64,000 bases of DNA. It comes from Clostridium drakei. GTDB taxonomy: Bacteria > Bacillota > Clostridia > Clostridiales > Clostridiaceae. Under the pieces are notes generated by a model. The model searched no databases, was not told the DNA's origin, and worked only from the letters and a program-made list of their open reading frames with translations. The DNA is taken from NCBI RefSeq assembly GCF_000633595.2, contig NZ_JIBU02000014.1, positions 46,728 through 110,727 of the forward strand, in the 5' to 3' direction. The number at the start of each line of letters is the position of its first letter. Within the stretch, counting starts at the first letter, position 1. The translations under genes were made by a program, and so were the position numbers. Of this stretch, positions 61,504 to 64,000 are shown piece by piece.

Positions 61504-61803
61504 AAGTTTATCCTCCTTTTTTAGTACATTTTATGTAAAATGCTAATTATTGTTACAACACAAATATAGTATGTGATATGAATAGTAAGAAAACAAAAAA
61601 AACTGTGATAAGTAAACTCTGTTCTTGCCAAATTTTCTTATGCAAGTATTTACCATGACATTGTAAGGGTGGTTCGGAAATGAAAGAGAGCTGTATTGGC
61701 TAAGGTGTACATAATTGAATTGTTATCTGCAGTGACTTGGTTTATAGTATATTGGGTAATGTGAGGGAAAGTTATACTTCCTTCAAAACAGAAATGACGC
61801 AAT
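61504..61803. other. Gene-free region ending in a plus-strand terminator hairpin
   Basis: No gene is seen in these 300 bases. At its end AAATGACGC/GCGTCATTT (61792-61800 with 61814-61822) plus T6 looks like a plus-strand terminator, yet nothing on the plus strand lies before it. It also holds the stop of the minus-strand gene. A small RNA or a decayed gene is possible. Confidence 0.4.
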
Positions 61804-62319
61804 CTATTGGATAGCGTCATTTTTTATAATTTCAATAATTTTATCGGCTGTTTCTGAAATGGAAATATCGCTTGTATCAATTTTTATGGTATTCATGTTT
61901 TCATATAGAGGGATGCGATTTAAACCAGCATCCAAAGCTTCTTTTTCTCTTAAATTATTTTTTATATCCTTTGATACTCTTTTTATAAAACTGGTTTCAT
62001 TGCAAATAAGGGTTATCTTAATTACTTCAAATTCTAACCCGTCAAGTTTACTTAAAATCATTTCAAATATTTCTTCTAGGTGTATTACCCAATTGAATAT
62101 TACGTATTCATAAGATGAATTCGTTAGAAAATTTTTTAAAAGATGAGTTATGTTATCCATAACCATTGACTTATTTTCTTCATTTGCAATAAAAGGGTTC
62201 ATCATCCAGCACCAATCACCATCAAGCCATACTGAATTTTCTAGTTTTTTATACAATGCTTTGCTAGTTGCGGTTTTTCCAACTCCCATAGTTCCATTTA
62301 TAATAATTAATTTTTTCAT
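61804..62319 (-). CDS. AAA-type P-loop kinase-like protein
   Basis: The 171-residue protein has a P-loop IINGTMGVGKTATSKAL (about 6-22) and WLDGDWCWMMNPF, where the DGD is typical of shikimate-kinase-like or chloramphenicol-phosphotransferase-like small kinases, then a helical lid. Substrate unknown. I start at ATG 62319 after AAGGGGGCAA; an upstream start at 62367 has no ribosome site. Confidence 0.75.
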   Translation of the reverse strand: MKKLIIINGTMGVGKTATSKALYKKLENSVWLDGDWCWMMNPFIANEENKSMVMDNITHLLKNFLTNSSYEYVIFNWVIHLEEIFEMILSKLDGLEFEVIKITLICNETSFIKRVSKDIKNNLREKEALDAGLNRIPLYENMNTIKIDTSDISISETADKIIEIIKNDAIQ

Positions 62320-63095
62320 TGGTTGCCCCCTTGAATTAAGCTGATTTTTAATATTATTATATAACAAACTTCTACTTCGAATAGGTTAACTATGCTTATT
62401 AACATATTATAGCATAATTGATTTGTTATGGAAAATAGATAACACTTTTAATTCAATAAATGAATAATTATTTAAGCACACAATCAATATAAAATTAATT
62501 TTGAATTATCAGATAATATATGCATTATGAATAAACTAATATAAAAAGTTCATTCATAATGTAAATTGTTTTTTAGTAGAATATGTCGTAAAGTATTCAT
62601 AAGAGATGAATATACGTATTTAATGTAGGTTTATTGTAATCATAAAATTATAGTTGATTCTCAATAGATAGTGTTTAATTTAGTTAAAATCCAATTAAAA
62701 TATAAATACCCTATATTTTATTGTGAATTCTCCCCATAAACTATACAGATTAAAAATCTGATAGTGGAAAGGGGAGTCTTTTTTTATTTCAATAAAATGA
62801 AAGAGATAGCTTTGAAATTCTTGTTTCTATAATAATTATCCGCTTTAATATACGAATTAACAAATAATAAATGTTTAGTAATAAAACATATTGTTTTTTG
62901 AAAATTATATTTATTTTTAATGCAATTGATGTTATAATTTATTCAATGTTACAAAGTTATACAAAAAGGGGGGAGTTAATGAAACTTACAAATGTAGTTT
63001 TATGCAGAAATATTCTTTGAATAATGTAAGTTTGGAATGGGGTAACATGTAAGTGAATTTTTTATAATGATAAAATTATATTAAAGAAAGGGGAT
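62320..63095. other. Long intergenic region with an orphan terminator
   Basis: About 780 bases without a gene. A two-part plus-strand hairpin at 62730-62776 (CTCCCC/GGGGAG around ACTATACAGATT/AATCTGATAGT) with T7 (62780-62786) is a strong terminator, although no ORF precedes it within 360 bases. A small RNA ending there is the simplest reading. A TATAAT near 62933 may belong to the flavin reductase promoter. Confidence 0.5.
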
Positions 63096-63134
63096 ATGCT
63101 TATAGGATCATTTTTGATATGTAAGCATAAATAA
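63096..63134 (+). CDS. 12-residue leader ORF before the flavin reductase-rubredoxin gene
   Basis: ATG at 63096, after AAAGGGGAT, reads [12 protein letters not shown] and stops 4 bases before the next start. The following gene has no clear ribosome site, so translation may be coupled. A small inverted repeat (ATGCTTA/TAAGCAT) spans it. This may be chance. Confidence 0.4.
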   Translation: MLIGSFLICKHK

Positions 63135-63138
63135 GTAT

Positions 63139-63837
63139 ATGATTGATAATAAAGCATTTTATAAATTAAGTTATGGGTTATATATAGTAAGTTCTGTTTT
63201 GGATGGTAAATTAAATGCACAAATTGCTAATTCAGTTTTTCAGATAACATCAGATCCAGCTATGGTTGCAGTGAGTATTAACAAACAAAATTTAACTCAT
63301 GAATATATACAAAAAAGTAAATTGATAGGAGTTTCTGCATTATCAGTGGAAACACCTATGGATTATGTAGCAAGATTTGGATTTAGATCAGGAAGAGATA
63401 CAAATAAATTTGAAGGTATATCGTATAAATTAGGAGAAAGTGGTGTACCAATAATTGAGGATAGTATAGCATCTTATTTTGAATTGCAAGTTGAAAAGGA
63501 AGTTGATGTTTTTACTCATACAATATTTGTTTGTAAAGTGTTAAATGCAGAATTACTTAAGGATATAGACTCCATGACATATCAATATTATCAAGATATA
63601 AAACGTGGTAAAATATCTAAAACTCCAATATCTCAAAACGAAAATAAAACTGAGCCTATAAAGTCAACAAGTTCTGCACCAAAATATAAATGTACAATAT
63701 GCGGATATATTTATGATCCAGCTGTTGGAGATCCTGATTCAGGAATTTTGCCAGGAACTCCATTTAAAGATATACCAGATAGTTGGGGATGTCCAATTTG
63801 CAGAGTGAATAAAGAAAGTTTCGAAAAGATAGAATAA
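63139..63837 (+). CDS. hrb: Flavin reductase-rubredoxin fusion (high molecular weight rubredoxin)
   Basis: The 232-residue protein has a FMN-binding split-barrel flavin reductase domain (about 1-155: [34 protein letters not shown]), a linker, and a C-terminal rubredoxin (about 178-232) with [10 protein letters not shown] and CPICRVNK as the iron ligands. The same architecture is the Hrb of Moorella, which reduces flavodiiron NO or O2 reductases. It probably protects this anaerobe against oxygen or NO. No flavodiiron gene is in the window. The ATG has a poor ribosome site. Confidence 0.9.
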   Translation: MIDNKAFYKLSYGLYIVSSVLDGKLNAQIANSVFQITSDPAMVAVSINKQNLTHEYIQKSKLIGVSALSVETPMDYVARFGFRSGRDTNKFEGISYKLGESGVPIIEDSIASYFELQVEKEVDVFTHTIFVCKVLNAELLKDIDSMTYQYYQDIKRGKISKTPISQNENKTEPIKSTSSAPKYKCTICGYIYDPAVGDPDSGILPGTPFKDIPDSWGCPICRVNKESFEKIE

Positions 63838-63893
63838 AGTATTTTGTATGTTGAAGCTAATATATATTAAAAAGTCATAATATTATAAGCATA

Positions 63894-64000
63894 TTACGAC
63901 GCAAAGGTGCAGTGGAAGTTTGGATTTTAACTTTTACTCTGTGATATATGATAAGTGTTTCATCACGGCTAAATGTTTTAATTATTCTAAAGCTTGAAGA
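63894..64000 (-). repeat. Modular hairpin element, copy D (cut by window end)
   Basis: Begins with the shared terminal motif TTACGACGCAAAG (63894-63906) and goes on as the outer arm of P2 in the same orientation as copy C, up to the window edge. The rest lies outside. Confidence 0.75.

Overview
The window is AT-rich, has gene-length ORFs with strong AGGAGG ribosome sites, many TTG/GTG starts and intrinsic terminators. Its content fits a strict anaerobe of the genus Clostridium in the broad sense: two [FeFe]-hydrogenase loci, an iron-sulfur flavoprotein, a flavin reductase-rubredoxin fusion and a CD3324-type protein. The species cannot be named from sequence alone. No rRNA, tRNA, CRISPR array or intact transposase gene was found.

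Layout. 1-3046: end of a sensory-hydrogenase operon (2Fe-2S ferredoxin, HydS-like hydrogenase with PAS domain, SpoIIE-type phosphatase). 4179-10181: nitrilase with a divergent MocR regulator, a radical SAM protein, a YczE-type membrane protein with a divergent MarR regulator, and a metallo-beta-lactamase-fold protein. 10224-20294: potassium-transport region with a KdpD sensor lacking its kinase half, a small hydrophobic peptide, kdpF-A-B-C, an isolated KdpB actuator domain on the other strand, a histidine kinase and a receiver-TPR protein. 20481-25750: ferredoxin-type aldo/keto reductase, AEC transporter behind a sigma-54 promoter, its probable enhancer-binding activator, and a lysophospholipase-like hydrolase. 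25957-29172: TetR regulator, iron-sulfur flavoprotein, alpha/beta hydrolase. 29170-32045: a gene graveyard with a duplicated fragment, a xanthine-dehydrogenase small-subunit stub and a collapsed methyltransferase. 32147-42713: small single genes (HAD, HTH, DUF4180, rifampin ADP-ribosyltransferase, XRE pair, MutS2-like protein, acetyltransferases, M15 peptidase, two DUF2382 proteins, PadR pair).

43230-48206 is the most unusual locus. Four co-directional genes behind one good promoter encode a J-domain/pseudokinase fusion, a VWA protein, an adenylosuccinate-synthetase-like enzyme with an altered aspartate loop, and an FAD amine oxidase. I know no described pathway with this combination. 48979-51823 holds regulator-effector pairs (PPOX/HxlR, LysR/TauE). 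51926-56071 is a complete trimeric electron-bifurcating type hydrogenase operon, hydC-hydB-hydA. 57830-63837 carries tcdA, a Nit2-like amidase with a translationally coupled leader peptide, plsY and the flavin reductase-rubredoxin fusion.

A second unusual feature is a family of large non-coding elements (3609-4120, 48251-48914, 56964-57780, 63894-end). They are built from two giant hairpin modules that are gained or lost cleanly between copies, and they share terminal motifs. They look like non-autonomous mobile elements or structured RNAs.
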